From ZC4RG25 sp023428365 (GTDB lineage Bacteria > Pseudomonadota > Alphaproteobacteria > Rhizobiales > Hyphomicrobiaceae): a stretch of 64,000 bases of DNA. Shown one piece after another: positions 8,928 through 17,762 of this stretch (positions within the stretch are counted from its first letter, which is position 1; every line of letters starts with the position of its first letter). Made by a program: the position numbers and the translations under genes. The stretch lies in the NCBI GenBank assembly GCA_050283925.1, contig JBNOAI010000011.1, positions 1 to 64,000 of the forward strand, written 5' to 3'. The notes under the pieces are model-generated. The model did no database searches and was not told the origin of the DNA. It worked only from the letters and a program-made list of their open reading frames with translations.

Positions 8928-10832
8928 ATGCCCGGTCGCATCGAAGACTATGCACTTATCGGCGATTGCGAAACCGCCGCACTTGTATCGCGCGACGGCT
9001 CGATCGACTGGCTGTGCTGGCCGCGTTTCGACGGCGGCGCCTGTTTTGCGGCATTGCTCGGCACGCCGGAGCACGGGCGTTGGAAAATCGCACCCGCCGC
9101 GCCAAGCGCACGGGCGACCAGGCGCTATCGTGACAGCACGCTTATTCTGGAAACGGATTTCGAAACACCGGACGGCGCCGTCACGATCGTCGATTTTATG
9201 CCGTTGCGCGGCGAAGCCTCCGATGTCGTGCGGTTGGTCGTCGGCCGTCGTGGACGCGTCGCGATGCGCTGTGAACTCGTCCTCCGCTTTGATTATGGCG
9301 CGCTGGTGCCGTGGGTGACGAACGAGGACGGCATGCTCAAAGCCATCGCCGGCCCCGACATGGCCGTTCTCCGCACGCCGGTTGAGTTGCGCGGCGAAGA
9401 TCTGAAAACCGTCGCCGACTTTACAGTCAGCGAAGGTGATACGATCCCGTTTGTGCTGACCTACGGTCCGTCTCACCGCCCGCCGCCTGAAGCCATAGAC
9501 CCGATCGCCGCGCTCAGCGACACAGAGGTCTTCTGGCATAACTGGGCGGCGGGTTGCACCGAGATGGGCGAGTGGTCGGGCCTCGTGCGGCGCTCGCTGA
9601 TCACACTGAAAGCACTCACTTATCGCCCCACCGGTGGCATCGTCGCAGCTCCGACGACATCGCTTCCGGAGCAACTCGGCGGCGTGCGCAATTGGGATTA
9701 TCGCTATTGCTGGCTGCGCGATGCCACATTTACGCTTCTGAGCCTCATGAATGGCGGCGTTTACGACGAAGCCCAGGATTGGCGCATGTGGCTGCTGCGG
9801 GCCATTGCGGGTCATCCCTCTCAAGTCCAGATCATGTATGGCATCGCCGGAGAACGCCGCCTGAATGAGCTCGAATTGAATTGGCTGCCCGGTTACGAGG
9901 GTGCCGGGCCGGTGCGCATCGGCAATGCGGCTTCGGATCAGTTCCAGCTCGATATCTACGGCGAAGTCATGGATGCTCTCTATCACGCGCGGCGTGGTGG
10001 TCTGGGCCCGCTCGACTCCAGCGCGGATCTGCAAGGCGCGATACTGAGGCAATTGGCGGATATCTGGCGCGAACCCGACGAGGGCATGTGGGAAGTGCGT
10101 GGCCCACGGCGCCACTTCACCCATTCAAAGGTCATGGCGTGGGTAGCGTTCGACCGAGCGATCAAGAGCGCGGAAGAATTCGACCTCCCTGGCCCTGTCG
10201 ATCAATGGAAAGTGCTGCGTCAGCAGATCCACGATGACATTTGCGCTAAAGCCTATAATGGCCAACGCGGGGCGTTTACGCAGTACTACGGCGCAGATGC
10301 CCTGGATGCCAGCGTCCTGATGATGCCGCTTGTTGGCTTTCTTCCGATATCCGATCCGCGCATCCAGGGAACAGTTGCGGCAATCGAGCGCCATCTCATG
10401 GCTGACGGTTTCGTCCTGCGTTACGACACAGGGGAAGGCGATGACGGCCTGCCCCCTGGAGAAGGCGCGTTTCTCGCATGTAGTTTTTGGCTGGCTGATT
10501 GCCTGCTGATGCTTGGCCGTACGGACGACGCGAAGCGGCTTTTTAAAAGACTTTGCGGGCTTTGCAACGATGTCGGATTGCTTGCCGAGGAATACGATCC
10601 GCATGCCAAGCGCCTCGTCGGTAATTTTCCGCAGGCCTTTTCACATATTGCACTCGTTAATACGGCCCATAATCTCGTGCTGGCGTCTAAAGCGCGGGAA
10701 GCACCTCCCGCTTATACGCCCGGCACCCGAACATGCGCCCGACAGGAGACGTGCCCGCCGCTTCGCCGCATAAGACACCCGTCGACCCGCGGAACCAGAC
10801 GCCGCAAGGCATCGTTGCTAGGGGCAGACTGA
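8928..10832 (+). CDS. Glycoside hydrolase family 15 (glucoamylase/trehalase-like)
   Basis: An inverting exo-alpha-glucosidase of the bacterial GH15 type, expected to release glucose from alpha-glucan ends or to cleave trehalose. The 634 aa protein has the N-terminal beta domain beginning IEDYALIGDCETAALVSRDGSIDW and an (alpha/alpha)6 barrel. The general-acid segment is DEGMWEVRG (Glu about 389). The base segment is LLAEEYDP followed by GNFPQAFSH (Glu 554 or 555). No signal peptide, so the enzyme is cytoplasmic. ATG 8928 follows AGGAGA by a few bases. The last 35 residues are Arg/Pro-rich and look non-conserved. It is followed by debranching protein 1 on the same strand. Confidence 0.9.
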   Translation: MPGRIEDYALIGDCETAALVSRDGSIDWLCWPRFDGGACFAALLGTPEHGRWKIAPAAPSARATRRYRDSTLILETDFETPDGAVTIVDFMPLRGEASDVVRLVVGRRGRVAMRCELVLRFDYGALVPWVTNEDGMLKAIAGPDMAVLRTPVELRGEDLKTVADFTVSEGDTIPFVLTYGPSHRPPPEAIDPIAALSDTEVFWHNWAAGCTEMGEWSGLVRRSLITLKALTYRPTGGIVAAPTTSLPEQLGGVRNWDYRYCWLRDATFTLLSLMNGGVYDEAQDWRMWLLRAIAGHPSQVQIMYGIAGERRLNELELNWLPGYEGAGPVRIGNAASDQFQLDIYGEVMDALYHARRGGLGPLDSSADLQGAILRQLADIWREPDEGMWEVRGPRRHFTHSKVMAWVAFDRAIKSAEEFDLPGPVDQWKVLRQQIHDDICAKAYNGQRGAFTQYYGADALDASVLMMPLVGFLPISDPRIQGTVAAIERHLMADGFVLRYDTGEGDDGLPPGEGAFLACSFWLADCLLMLGRTDDAKRLFKRLCGLCNDVGLLAEEYDPHAKRLVGNFPQAFSHIALVNTAHNLVLASKAREAPPAYTPGTRTCARQETCPPLRRIRHPSTRGTRRRKASLLGAD

Positions 10833-10901
10833 GGCGCCCCCACGGGAACCCGGTGCGTTTCAGCGCGTCAGATGCCAGGATCGCAACGTTCAGGCGGAAT
10901 C

Positions 10902-13088
10902 ATGCCGTTCAAGGTTGAAGTCGGCCCTCCCCAGATCGCCATCCATCATGGCCAGACAGTTCTGGTGACGAATCTCGACGCACAGATTATCTGGCCGAGC
11001 GATCGCGGTCTGTTCTTCTTCGATACCCGCGTGCTGAGCAGCTGGATGATCTATGCCAACGGCGAGCCGTGGGATTTGCTGAGCGGCGGCGCCACGACCT
11101 ACTATACCTCACACGTCCATCTCGTGAATCGCACCATTCGCACCGAAGAAGGCTCCATTCCCGCGCGTACGCTCGGACTGGTCGTGAGCCGTTCTATCGA
11201 TGGCGGCATGCACGAAGATATCGACATCATAAATAACGGCATGAAACATGTACGATTTCAGCTCGAAATATCGTTGCGCTCGGACTTCGCCGATATTTTC
11301 GAAGTCAAATCTGGAAATATCGTGCGCCGCGGGCGGATCACAACGGACTGGTCGGATGCCCGGCAACAATTGCGCACAACGTATCGCAACGCCGACTTCA
11401 TGCGATCGCTTCTGGTTGAACCCAAACACCGTGAACCTCGGGCAGTCTACGCCAACGGCCGTCTGAGCTTCGAGGTCACGCTTGCTCCGGGAGAGACCTG
11501 GAATTGCTGTTTACTTTATGCGTTGACGGATGGTGATCGGCATTTCCCGCCGCCACAACATTGCGTCGCCGACAGCCACAAACTGAAACACGCGGAAAGC
11601 CTCGCCGACTGGCTGCATACGGTTTTGAAAATCCGCACAAGCAATGAGGAATTCTACCGCCTCTACCGTCAGGCCGTTGAGGATATGGCGGCGCTACGCC
11701 TGCCCATCGGCGGGACTGACAGTATGGTCTTCCTTCCGGCAGCGGGCCTGCCCTGGTTCATCGCTCCATTCGGCCGCGACAGCTTAATCGTCGCGCTACA
11801 GAACCTTTTCATTTATCCGGGCTTTGCGAAAGGCGCACTGGAAATCCTGGGATGGCTGCAGGCCAAGGAACGTGATGATTATCGCGATGCAGAGCCGGGA
11901 AAGATCCTGCATGAACTGCGTTACGGTGAACTCGCACATTTCAAACTGATCCCGCACACGCCCTATTACGGCACTGCGGATGCGACGCCGCTGTATCTCA
12001 TCACACTGCATGCGACCTGGCGATCGACCGGAGATCTCAGCCTGCTTGAACAACATTTGGATACCGCAGAGCGTTGCCTCGCGTGGATCGACAATTTCGG
12101 CGACCGGGATGGCGACGGATTTCAGGAATATCAAACGCGCTCGCCGGTCGGTTATGAAAACATGAGCTGGAAGGACTCCGGCGATGCCGTGGTTTATCCC
12201 GACGGTTCGCTCGTGAAAGGCCCCAAGGCTTTGTGCGAATTGCAAGGCTACGTCTATGACGCGTGGCTGCGGATGGCCGAAGTCTTCGATGCGCTCGAGA
12301 AACCTCAACGAGCCTCCGAGCTACGCGACAAGGCAGCGGACCTTTATAAGCGTTTCAACGAGGCATTCTGGGACGACGATCTCGGTTACTACGCCTACGC
12401 TCTCGATGGTGATAAGCAAAAAGTGCTGACCATCGCGTCAAATCCGGGACATTGTTTATGGTCCGGTATCGTTCCGCCCTATCGAGCGCGCAAAGTGGTT
12501 GATCGATTGATGGCGCCGGATATGTGGAGCAAATGGGGGATCCGAACTCTTTCGACACAGAACCCGGCTTTCAATCCGTATAATTATCAAACCGGATCCG
12601 TTTGGCCGTATGACAACGCGCTCATCGCCGTTGGTTTCAAGCGCTATGGCTACCACGCAGAGGTCGGAAAGATTGCGCGCGCGATCAGCGATGCGGGAAG
12701 CCATTTTCTGTTCAACCAGCTTCCGGAATTGTACACGAGCACCGAATACGGCGGCGCGGAATTTCCCGTTCAATATCTCGGTGCGAACGTTCCCCAGGCA
12801 TGGGCTGCCGGCTCTGTCTTCACCTTGATGCAGGCCATGCTGGGTTTCCTCCCCGACGCGCGTCGCGGCAAACTTTATGTCGATCCCGAACTACCAAGTT
12901 GGTTGCCGGACCTTACCGTGATCGATCTCCGGCTGGGACGCCATGAGCTGGACATTCACTTCTGGCGCGAGGGAGACGAGACGAAATTCAGAGTTCTACG
13001 CGGCAATCCCAAAGTGGTTGAGCGCAGTCCGATGGGAACTCAGTTTGATCGGCTCAAACGGGAGCAAGAGGAATCTCTTGTCTCGTGA
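10902..13088 (+). CDS. Amylo-alpha-1,6-glucosidase-like glycogen debranching protein (copy 1)
   Basis: A 728 aa protein with an N-terminal bacterial-type glycogen-debranching beta domain (about 1-240, including DRGLFFFDTRVLSSW) and a C-terminal (alpha/alpha)6 glycosidase domain. Conserved pieces are GLPWFIAPFGRDSLI, AEPGKILHELRYGE, YYGTADATPLYL, FGDRDGDGFQEYQ and GSVWPYDNALIA. It probably hydrolyses alpha-1,6-linked glucosyl branches in the cytoplasm. Start 10902 follows AGGCGGA, 69 bp after the GH15 gene, suggesting one transcript. It converges on gnd with 13 bp between stops. A diverged paralogue is at 23008-25236. Exact bond specificity is inferred. Confidence 0.87.
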   Translation: MPFKVEVGPPQIAIHHGQTVLVTNLDAQIIWPSDRGLFFFDTRVLSSWMIYANGEPWDLLSGGATTYYTSHVHLVNRTIRTEEGSIPARTLGLVVSRSIDGGMHEDIDIINNGMKHVRFQLEISLRSDFADIFEVKSGNIVRRGRITTDWSDARQQLRTTYRNADFMRSLLVEPKHREPRAVYANGRLSFEVTLAPGETWNCCLLYALTDGDRHFPPPQHCVADSHKLKHAESLADWLHTVLKIRTSNEEFYRLYRQAVEDMAALRLPIGGTDSMVFLPAAGLPWFIAPFGRDSLIVALQNLFIYPGFAKGALEILGWLQAKERDDYRDAEPGKILHELRYGELAHFKLIPHTPYYGTADATPLYLITLHATWRSTGDLSLLEQHLDTAERCLAWIDNFGDRDGDGFQEYQTRSPVGYENMSWKDSGDAVVYPDGSLVKGPKALCELQGYVYDAWLRMAEVFDALEKPQRASELRDKAADLYKRFNEAFWDDDLGYYAYALDGDKQKVLTIASNPGHCLWSGIVPPYRARKVVDRLMAPDMWSKWGIRTLSTQNPAFNPYNYQTGSVWPYDNALIAVGFKRYGYHAEVGKIARAISDAGSHFLFNQLPELYTSTEYGGAEFPVQYLGANVPQAWAAGSVFTLMQAMLGFLPDARRGKLYVDPELPSWLPDLTVIDLRLGRHELDIHFWREGDETKFRVLRGNPKVVERSPMGTQFDRLKREQEESLVS

Positions 13089-13101
13089 ACCGTGTGGCAA
13101 A

Positions 13102-14118
13102 TCAGGCCGCCGGCTTCTCCAGATGGCCGCCGAACTGGAACCGCATCGCAGACAGAAGTTTGTCCTGAAATTCCGCTTCGCCGCGTGAACTGAAGCGCTC
13201 ATAGAGCGCCGTCGAAAGCACCGGAACCGGCACAGCCTCATCAATGGCCGCTTTGATGGTCCACCGGCCTTCGCCCGAATCGGAAACGCGGCCTGAGAAA
13301 TTGGCCAAAGCCGGATCTTTCGCCAATGCCGCTGCTGACAGATCCAGCAGCCACGATGCAATCACGCTTCCGCGCCGCCAGACTTCCGCGATATCACGCA
13401 AGTCTAGATCGTACTGGTAGTGTTCCGGATCACGCAGCGGAGTCGTCTCCGCATCGATCTCATGGGCGTGATTACCAACGTTGGCTTTGCTGAGAACGCC
13501 GAAACCTTCCGCATAGGCCGCCATTACGCCGTACTCGATGCCGTTGTGCACCATCTTCACGAAGTGACCGGCACCGCTCGGACCACAGTGGAGGTAGCCG
13601 TCTTCAGCGGTGCCGCTAAGTTTCTCGCGACCGGGCGTGCGCGCGATGTTGCCAAGGCCCGGAGCCAACGTTTTGAAAACGGGATCGAGTCGGCGAACCG
13701 CGTCCTCCGGCCCGCCAATCATCATGCAATAGCCGCGCTCCAGGCCCCAGACACCGCCGCTCGTCCCAACGTCAACGTAGTTGATCTGCCGCGCCGCCAA
13801 ATCCTTCGCACGACGAATGTCGTCGATATAATAGGAATTACCTCCGTCGATAATCGTATCGCAAGCATCGAGGAGCGGCAGAAGATCAGCGATTGATTTG
13901 TCTACCACCGCGGCCGGAACCATGAGCCAAACCGCGCGCGGCTTTGCCAGCTTGGCTGCCAAATCAGACAACGATGATGCCGCAACCGCGCCCTCGTTGG
14001 CCGACTCTTGAACCGCTTTCGGCGACATATCGAATACGATGCAATCGTGCCCGCCTTTGAGCAGACGACGCACCATATTGGAACCCATCCGGCCCAGTCC
14101 GATCATCGCCAATTGCAT
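13102..14118 (-). CDS. gnd: 6-phosphogluconate dehydrogenase, short decarboxylating form
   Basis: Oxidatively decarboxylates 6-phosphogluconate to ribulose 5-phosphate. At 338 aa it belongs to the short class often NAD-linked in bacteria, rather than the 470 aa enteric form. It starts with the Rossmann motif MIGLGRMGSNMVRRL, carries the IDGGNSYYIDD and VDVGTSGGVWGLERGYCMMIGG segments and the catalytic-Lys region GAGHFVKMVHNGIEYG. The ATG follows GGAG, and the gene begins 16 bp after pgi, as the last gene of the tkt-zwf-HAD-tal-pgi-gnd operon. Cofactor choice is family inference. Confidence 0.95.
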   Translation of the reverse strand: MQLAMIGLGRMGSNMVRRLLKGGHDCIVFDMSPKAVQESANEGAVAASSLSDLAAKLAKPRAVWLMVPAAVVDKSIADLLPLLDACDTIIDGGNSYYIDDIRRAKDLAARQINYVDVGTSGGVWGLERGYCMMIGGPEDAVRRLDPVFKTLAPGLGNIARTPGREKLSGTAEDGYLHCGPSGAGHFVKMVHNGIEYGVMAAYAEGFGVLSKANVGNHAHEIDAETTPLRDPEHYQYDLDLRDIAEVWRRGSVIASWLLDLSAAALAKDPALANFSGRVSDSGEGRWTIKAAIDEAVPVPVLSTALYERFSSRGEAEFQDKLLSAMRFQFGGHLEKPAA

Positions 14119-14134
14119 AACCTACTCCATCCGT

Positions 14135-15796
14135 TCAGCCCGCGGGGTGATCCCTCCCCCGGCGATAACGCCTGATCAGGTTATTGGTTGAGCTGTCATG
14201 GTCGAGTTTCGGCTCGGTCGCGCTTTCGAGCTCCGGGATAATCCGCTGAGCCAGAACTTTACCGAGCTCAACGCCCCATTGATCGAATGAATCGATATTC
14301 CAGATCACACCTTGCGTGAAAACGCTGTGCTCATAGAGAGCCACCAGCTTACCGAGCGCTGCGGGCGTCAAGCGATCCATCAGCAGCATGTTCGACGGAC
14401 GATTGCCCTCGAAAGTTCGGTGCGGCACCAGCCAATCGGCCGTCCCCTCGGCCTTGACCTGCTCCGCTGACTTGCCGAATGCCAACGCTTCAGCCTGCGC
14501 GAAGACGTTAGCAATCAGAATATCGCGGTGCCGCCCGAGAGGATTGAGCGCCTGATTGAATGCGATGAAGTCACACGGGATCAGTCGCGTTCCCTGATGG
14601 ATCAGCTGATAGAATGAATGTTGGCCATTGGTGCCCGGCTCGCCCCAGTAGATAGGTCCGGTCGGACGTTCGACTAGCGCACCATCGAGGGTGACGTGTT
14701 TGCCGTTACTCTCCATCGTCAACTGCTGGAGATAGGCGGGGAAGCGCTTCAGATATTGCTCGTAAGGCAGGACCGCAACGGTTTCGGCACCGAAGAAATC
14801 ATTGTACCAAATGCTCAACAGTCCCATCAGCACAGGAAGGTTCTTGTCGAACGGCGCTGATCGAAAATGCTCGTCCATTTTGTGAAAGCCATCGAGCATC
14901 GCGCGGAAGTGATCCGGCCCAACGGCAATCATCGTCGAGAGACCGATGGCGGAATCCATCGAATAGCGTCCACCGACCCAATCCCAGAACTCGAACATGT
15001 TCGCCGTATCGATCCCGAACTCCGAGACTTTCTCAGCGTTTGTCGATACAGCGACGAAGTGTCGGGCAACCGCTTTTTCGTCTCCACCGAGACCTTTGAG
15101 CGACCAGGCGCGGGCAGTATGCGCGTTGGTCATCGTCTCCAGCGTGGTGAATGTCTTTGATGAAATGATAAAGAGCGTTTCGGCGGGGTCGAGATCGTGA
15201 ACGGATTCCGCGAAATCCGTTCCATCGACGTTTGATACGAACCGAAACGTCAACGCCCGATCGCTGTAGAATTTCAGAGCTTCATAGGCCATCACAGGCC
15301 CGAGATCAGATCCACCAATTCCGATATTGATAATGTTGCGGATGCGCTTGCCGGTATGACCTTTCCAATCGCCGTCGCGCAGTCGTTTGGCGAACGCAGC
15401 CATCTTATCCAGCACGGCATGGACATCCGGCACGACATCGTAGCCTTCGACGACGATGGAGGAACTGCGCGGCGCACGTAGCGCGATGTGCAGAACGGAG
15501 CGGTTTTCCGTCGTATTGATCCGATCGCCGCGGAACATGGCGTCGATCCGCTCACGCAAACCGCTCTGCTCGGCAAGCTTCACCAGCAGCGGGATCGTCT
15601 GGTCGGTGATCCTGTTCTTGGAGTAATCGAGGAAGATTCCGGCCGCCTCCGCAGTCATGCGCTCGCCGCGTTGCGGATCAGAGGCAAACAGGTCGCGCAG
15701 TTGCGATTTCGCGACCTCGTCGTAATGGACGCTCAGATCCCGCCAAGCTGCCTGATTGGCTGACTTTGCATCCCTCGCCTTTGACGTCGCCGCCAT
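14135..15796 (-). CDS. pgi: Glucose-6-phosphate isomerase
   Basis: Interconverts glucose 6-phosphate and fructose 6-phosphate. The 553 aa length is that of the long PGI family. Visible motifs are the sugar-phosphate SIS region (NIGIGGSDLGPVMAYEAL, FIISSKTFTTLETM), the active-site segment GGRYSMDSAIGLS, the catalytic Glu/His region GEPGTNGQHSFYQLIHQG and the C-terminal signature SFDQWGVELGKVLAQ. GGAAGGAACGG precedes the ATG. It lies between tal (49 bp) and gnd (16 bp), connecting the oxidative and non-oxidative branches with hexose phosphate. Confidence 0.97.
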   Translation of the reverse strand: MAATSKARDAKSANQAAWRDLSVHYDEVAKSQLRDLFASDPQRGERMTAEAAGIFLDYSKNRITDQTIPLLVKLAEQSGLRERIDAMFRGDRINTTENRSVLHIALRAPRSSSIVVEGYDVVPDVHAVLDKMAAFAKRLRDGDWKGHTGKRIRNIINIGIGGSDLGPVMAYEALKFYSDRALTFRFVSNVDGTDFAESVHDLDPAETLFIISSKTFTTLETMTNAHTARAWSLKGLGGDEKAVARHFVAVSTNAEKVSEFGIDTANMFEFWDWVGGRYSMDSAIGLSTMIAVGPDHFRAMLDGFHKMDEHFRSAPFDKNLPVLMGLLSIWYNDFFGAETVAVLPYEQYLKRFPAYLQQLTMESNGKHVTLDGALVERPTGPIYWGEPGTNGQHSFYQLIHQGTRLIPCDFIAFNQALNPLGRHRDILIANVFAQAEALAFGKSAEQVKAEGTADWLVPHRTFEGNRPSNMLLMDRLTPAALGKLVALYEHSVFTQGVIWNIDSFDQWGVELGKVLAQRIIPELESATEPKLDHDSSTNNLIRRYRRGRDHPAG

Positions 15797-15845
15797 GATC
15801 CCGTTCCTTCCCTAGTCCGGCCGCTGAGCATACATGGCTAGCGCC

Positions 15846-16931
15846 TCAGCTGGCCTTCTTAAGGGCAGACGATTTCTTCGCAATGACTTCCATGAGGTCA
15901 TTCCAGGATTTGATGAACGATTTTGCCCCATCCTCCTGAAGGCGCGCCGCCAGCGCATGGATATCGATGCCGGCCTTTGCGAACTTGGCCAGAACCTCCT
16001 CATGATCGCCGCCATCCGACGGAAGCACACCATCGACCTCGCCATGATCACCAAAAGCCTTGAGCGTCGCTTCCGGCATCGTGTTCACGGTAAATGGCGC
16101 GGCCAGCGCCTTCACGTACAGCGTATCCGGCAGCTTCGGATCCTTGGTCCCGGTACTGGCCCAGAGCAACCGCTGCGGCCGCGCACCCGAGTTGTAGGCG
16201 CGCTGCCAGCGTGGCGAGGCGAGCAGCTTGCGGTAAGCCTCATAAGCTTGTCGGCCAACCGCTATCCCAAGCTGTCCGTTGAGCTCATTAGGCACCTTGC
16301 CCGACACGGCACCATCCCAACGGCTGATGAACAGCGAAGCCACCGATCCGACATCGGGACGCAGCCCCGCCGCAATGCGCCGTTCAATCCCGCGCATGAA
16401 CGCCTCGGCAGCCGCAACATACTGCTCCCGCGAAAACAGCAGCGTCACGTTGACTGGCACTCCGGCAAAGATCGACTCCTCAATCGCCGGCAGTCCTTCT
16501 TTCGTGCCGGGAATCTTGATCAGCAGGTTCGGCCGATTGCCGTGGGCGTGCAATTCTTTGGCGATAGCGATCGTAGCCTTGGTGTCGTAGGCGAGTAGCG
16601 GCGAGACTTCCAGCGACACCCAGCCGTCGACGCCGCAGGTGCGGTCGTGGATGGGGCGGAAAAGATCAGCGGCCCTCTGTAGATCTTCTATGGCAAGTTC
16701 GAAGAACAATCCCTCTCCGGATTTTCCTTCGGATACTTTGTGGCTGATACTGTCGTCGTAATCTGCACTCTTACTGATCGCTTGATCGAAGATCGTGGGA
16801 TTAGATGTCAATCCCGTCACCGAAAACTCGTCGATGTAACGGCTCAACGTGCCGCTGCCCAGCAAATTACGGGTGATATTGTCGAGCCAGAGGCTCTGGC
16901 CGACGTCGTGCAATTTATGTGTCGCCCTCAT
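15846..16931 (-). CDS. tal: Transaldolase
   Basis: Transfers a dihydroxyacetone unit between sedoheptulose 7-phosphate and glyceraldehyde 3-phosphate in the non-oxidative pentose phosphate branch. The 361 aa protein is of the longer actinobacterial/alphaproteobacterial subfamily. Seen are the N-terminal signature VTGLTSNPTIFDQAI (residues 39-53), the Schiff-base Lys in NLLIKIPGTKEGLPAI, and PVNVTLLFSREQY. GGGGAG precedes the start. It sits 21 bp after the HAD phosphatase and 49 bp before pgi in the same operon. Confidence 0.95.
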   Translation of the reverse strand: MRATHKLHDVGQSLWLDNITRNLLGSGTLSRYIDEFSVTGLTSNPTIFDQAISKSADYDDSISHKVSEGKSGEGLFFELAIEDLQRAADLFRPIHDRTCGVDGWVSLEVSPLLAYDTKATIAIAKELHAHGNRPNLLIKIPGTKEGLPAIEESIFAGVPVNVTLLFSREQYVAAAEAFMRGIERRIAAGLRPDVGSVASLFISRWDGAVSGKVPNELNGQLGIAVGRQAYEAYRKLLASPRWQRAYNSGARPQRLLWASTGTKDPKLPDTLYVKALAAPFTVNTMPEATLKAFGDHGEVDGVLPSDGGDHEEVLAKFAKAGIDIHALAARLQEDGAKSFIKSWNDLMEVIAKKSSALKKAS

Positions 16932-16952
16932 CGCCGTGTCTCCCCTGCATGA

Positions 16953-17762
16953 TCAGTTCAGAATGAAGCGCTCCACGGCTTTCGCGAAGCCTTCATCATC
17001 ATAGGAAGCGGTTGTGGCGTTCGCCTGACGCCGCACCTCATCGCTGGCATTGCCCATGGCGATGCTGAAGCCCGAACGCTTGAACATCAGCACGTCATTC
17101 GGCTGATCGCCGATCGTCGCAATTTCCGCGGATGGAATACCGAGCGCCTTTGACAGATAGTCCGCGACGAAGCCTTTATTTGCATCCCGATGCGTGACGT
17201 CGAGATAATAGGGCTGCGACCGCGCCGCGGTCGCCTGATCGCCGAGAGCCTCCTGCGCCGCCGCCTCGCAACGCTTAACCAGATCCAAGTCGTCGCTGAT
17301 GCCGACGATTTTCACGACGTCGTCCAACGCACCGCTGAAATCCTTCACGACTTTCGGCGCGAATTTGACGGTCCACGCCTCACGATCGACATGCGGTGCT
17401 TTCGGATCGCGGATCAGCCAGTCATTCCCGGAATACACCCAGACGTCGAGGCCCTGCCCGACAATCAGATCGATCGTCTGCACGGCGGTATCACGAGGAA
17501 GCTTGCGCTCATCAATGATGGACAGATCGGGTCGCACGAATAGCCCGCCGTTGAAACCGGCAATAGGTGTGTCGATGGCCAGCGGAGCGATCAGCATCGT
17601 CATACCCTTTGGCGGGCGTCCACTGGTGATAGCGAATTTCACACCCTCTTCGCGCATGCGCCGGACAGCAAGCTGTGCCCGTTCCGTCAGAATTTTGTCG
17701 CGCGTGACCAGGGTGCCGTCGACATCGGCGAGAAGCAGAGAAATCTTATTCCGGATCGTCAT
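16953..17762 (-). CDS. Cof-type HAD-IIB sugar phosphatase-like protein (copy 2)
   Basis: A 269 aa HAD phosphatase, paralogous to the one at 6287-7102. Motif I is LLADVDGTLVTRDK, motif II AITSGRPP, motif IV TIGDQPNDVLMF; the Cof-type cap lies between. The ATG at 17762 overlaps the zwf stop by four bases (ATGA), and a longer frame from 17804 is just zwf tail in another frame. Tight coupling between zwf and tal argues for a substrate in this pathway, perhaps a damaged or overflow sugar phosphate. No assigned substrate can be claimed. Confidence 0.85.
   Translation of the reverse strand: MTIRNKISLLLADVDGTLVTRDKILTERAQLAVRRMREEGVKFAITSGRPPKGMTMLIAPLAIDTPIAGFNGGLFVRPDLSIIDERKLPRDTAVQTIDLIVGQGLDVWVYSGNDWLIRDPKAPHVDREAWTVKFAPKVVKDFSGALDDVVKIVGISDDLDLVKRCEAAAQEALGDQATAARSQPYYLDVTHRDANKGFVADYLSKALGIPSAEIATIGDQPNDVLMFKRSGFSIAMGNASDEVRRQANATTASYDDEGFAKAVERFILN

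Noticed and set aside
8832..10124. 430-codon minus-strand frame opposite the GH15 gene
   Set aside because: Arg/His/Gln-rich shadow of a conserved enzyme with catalytic motifs on the other strand.
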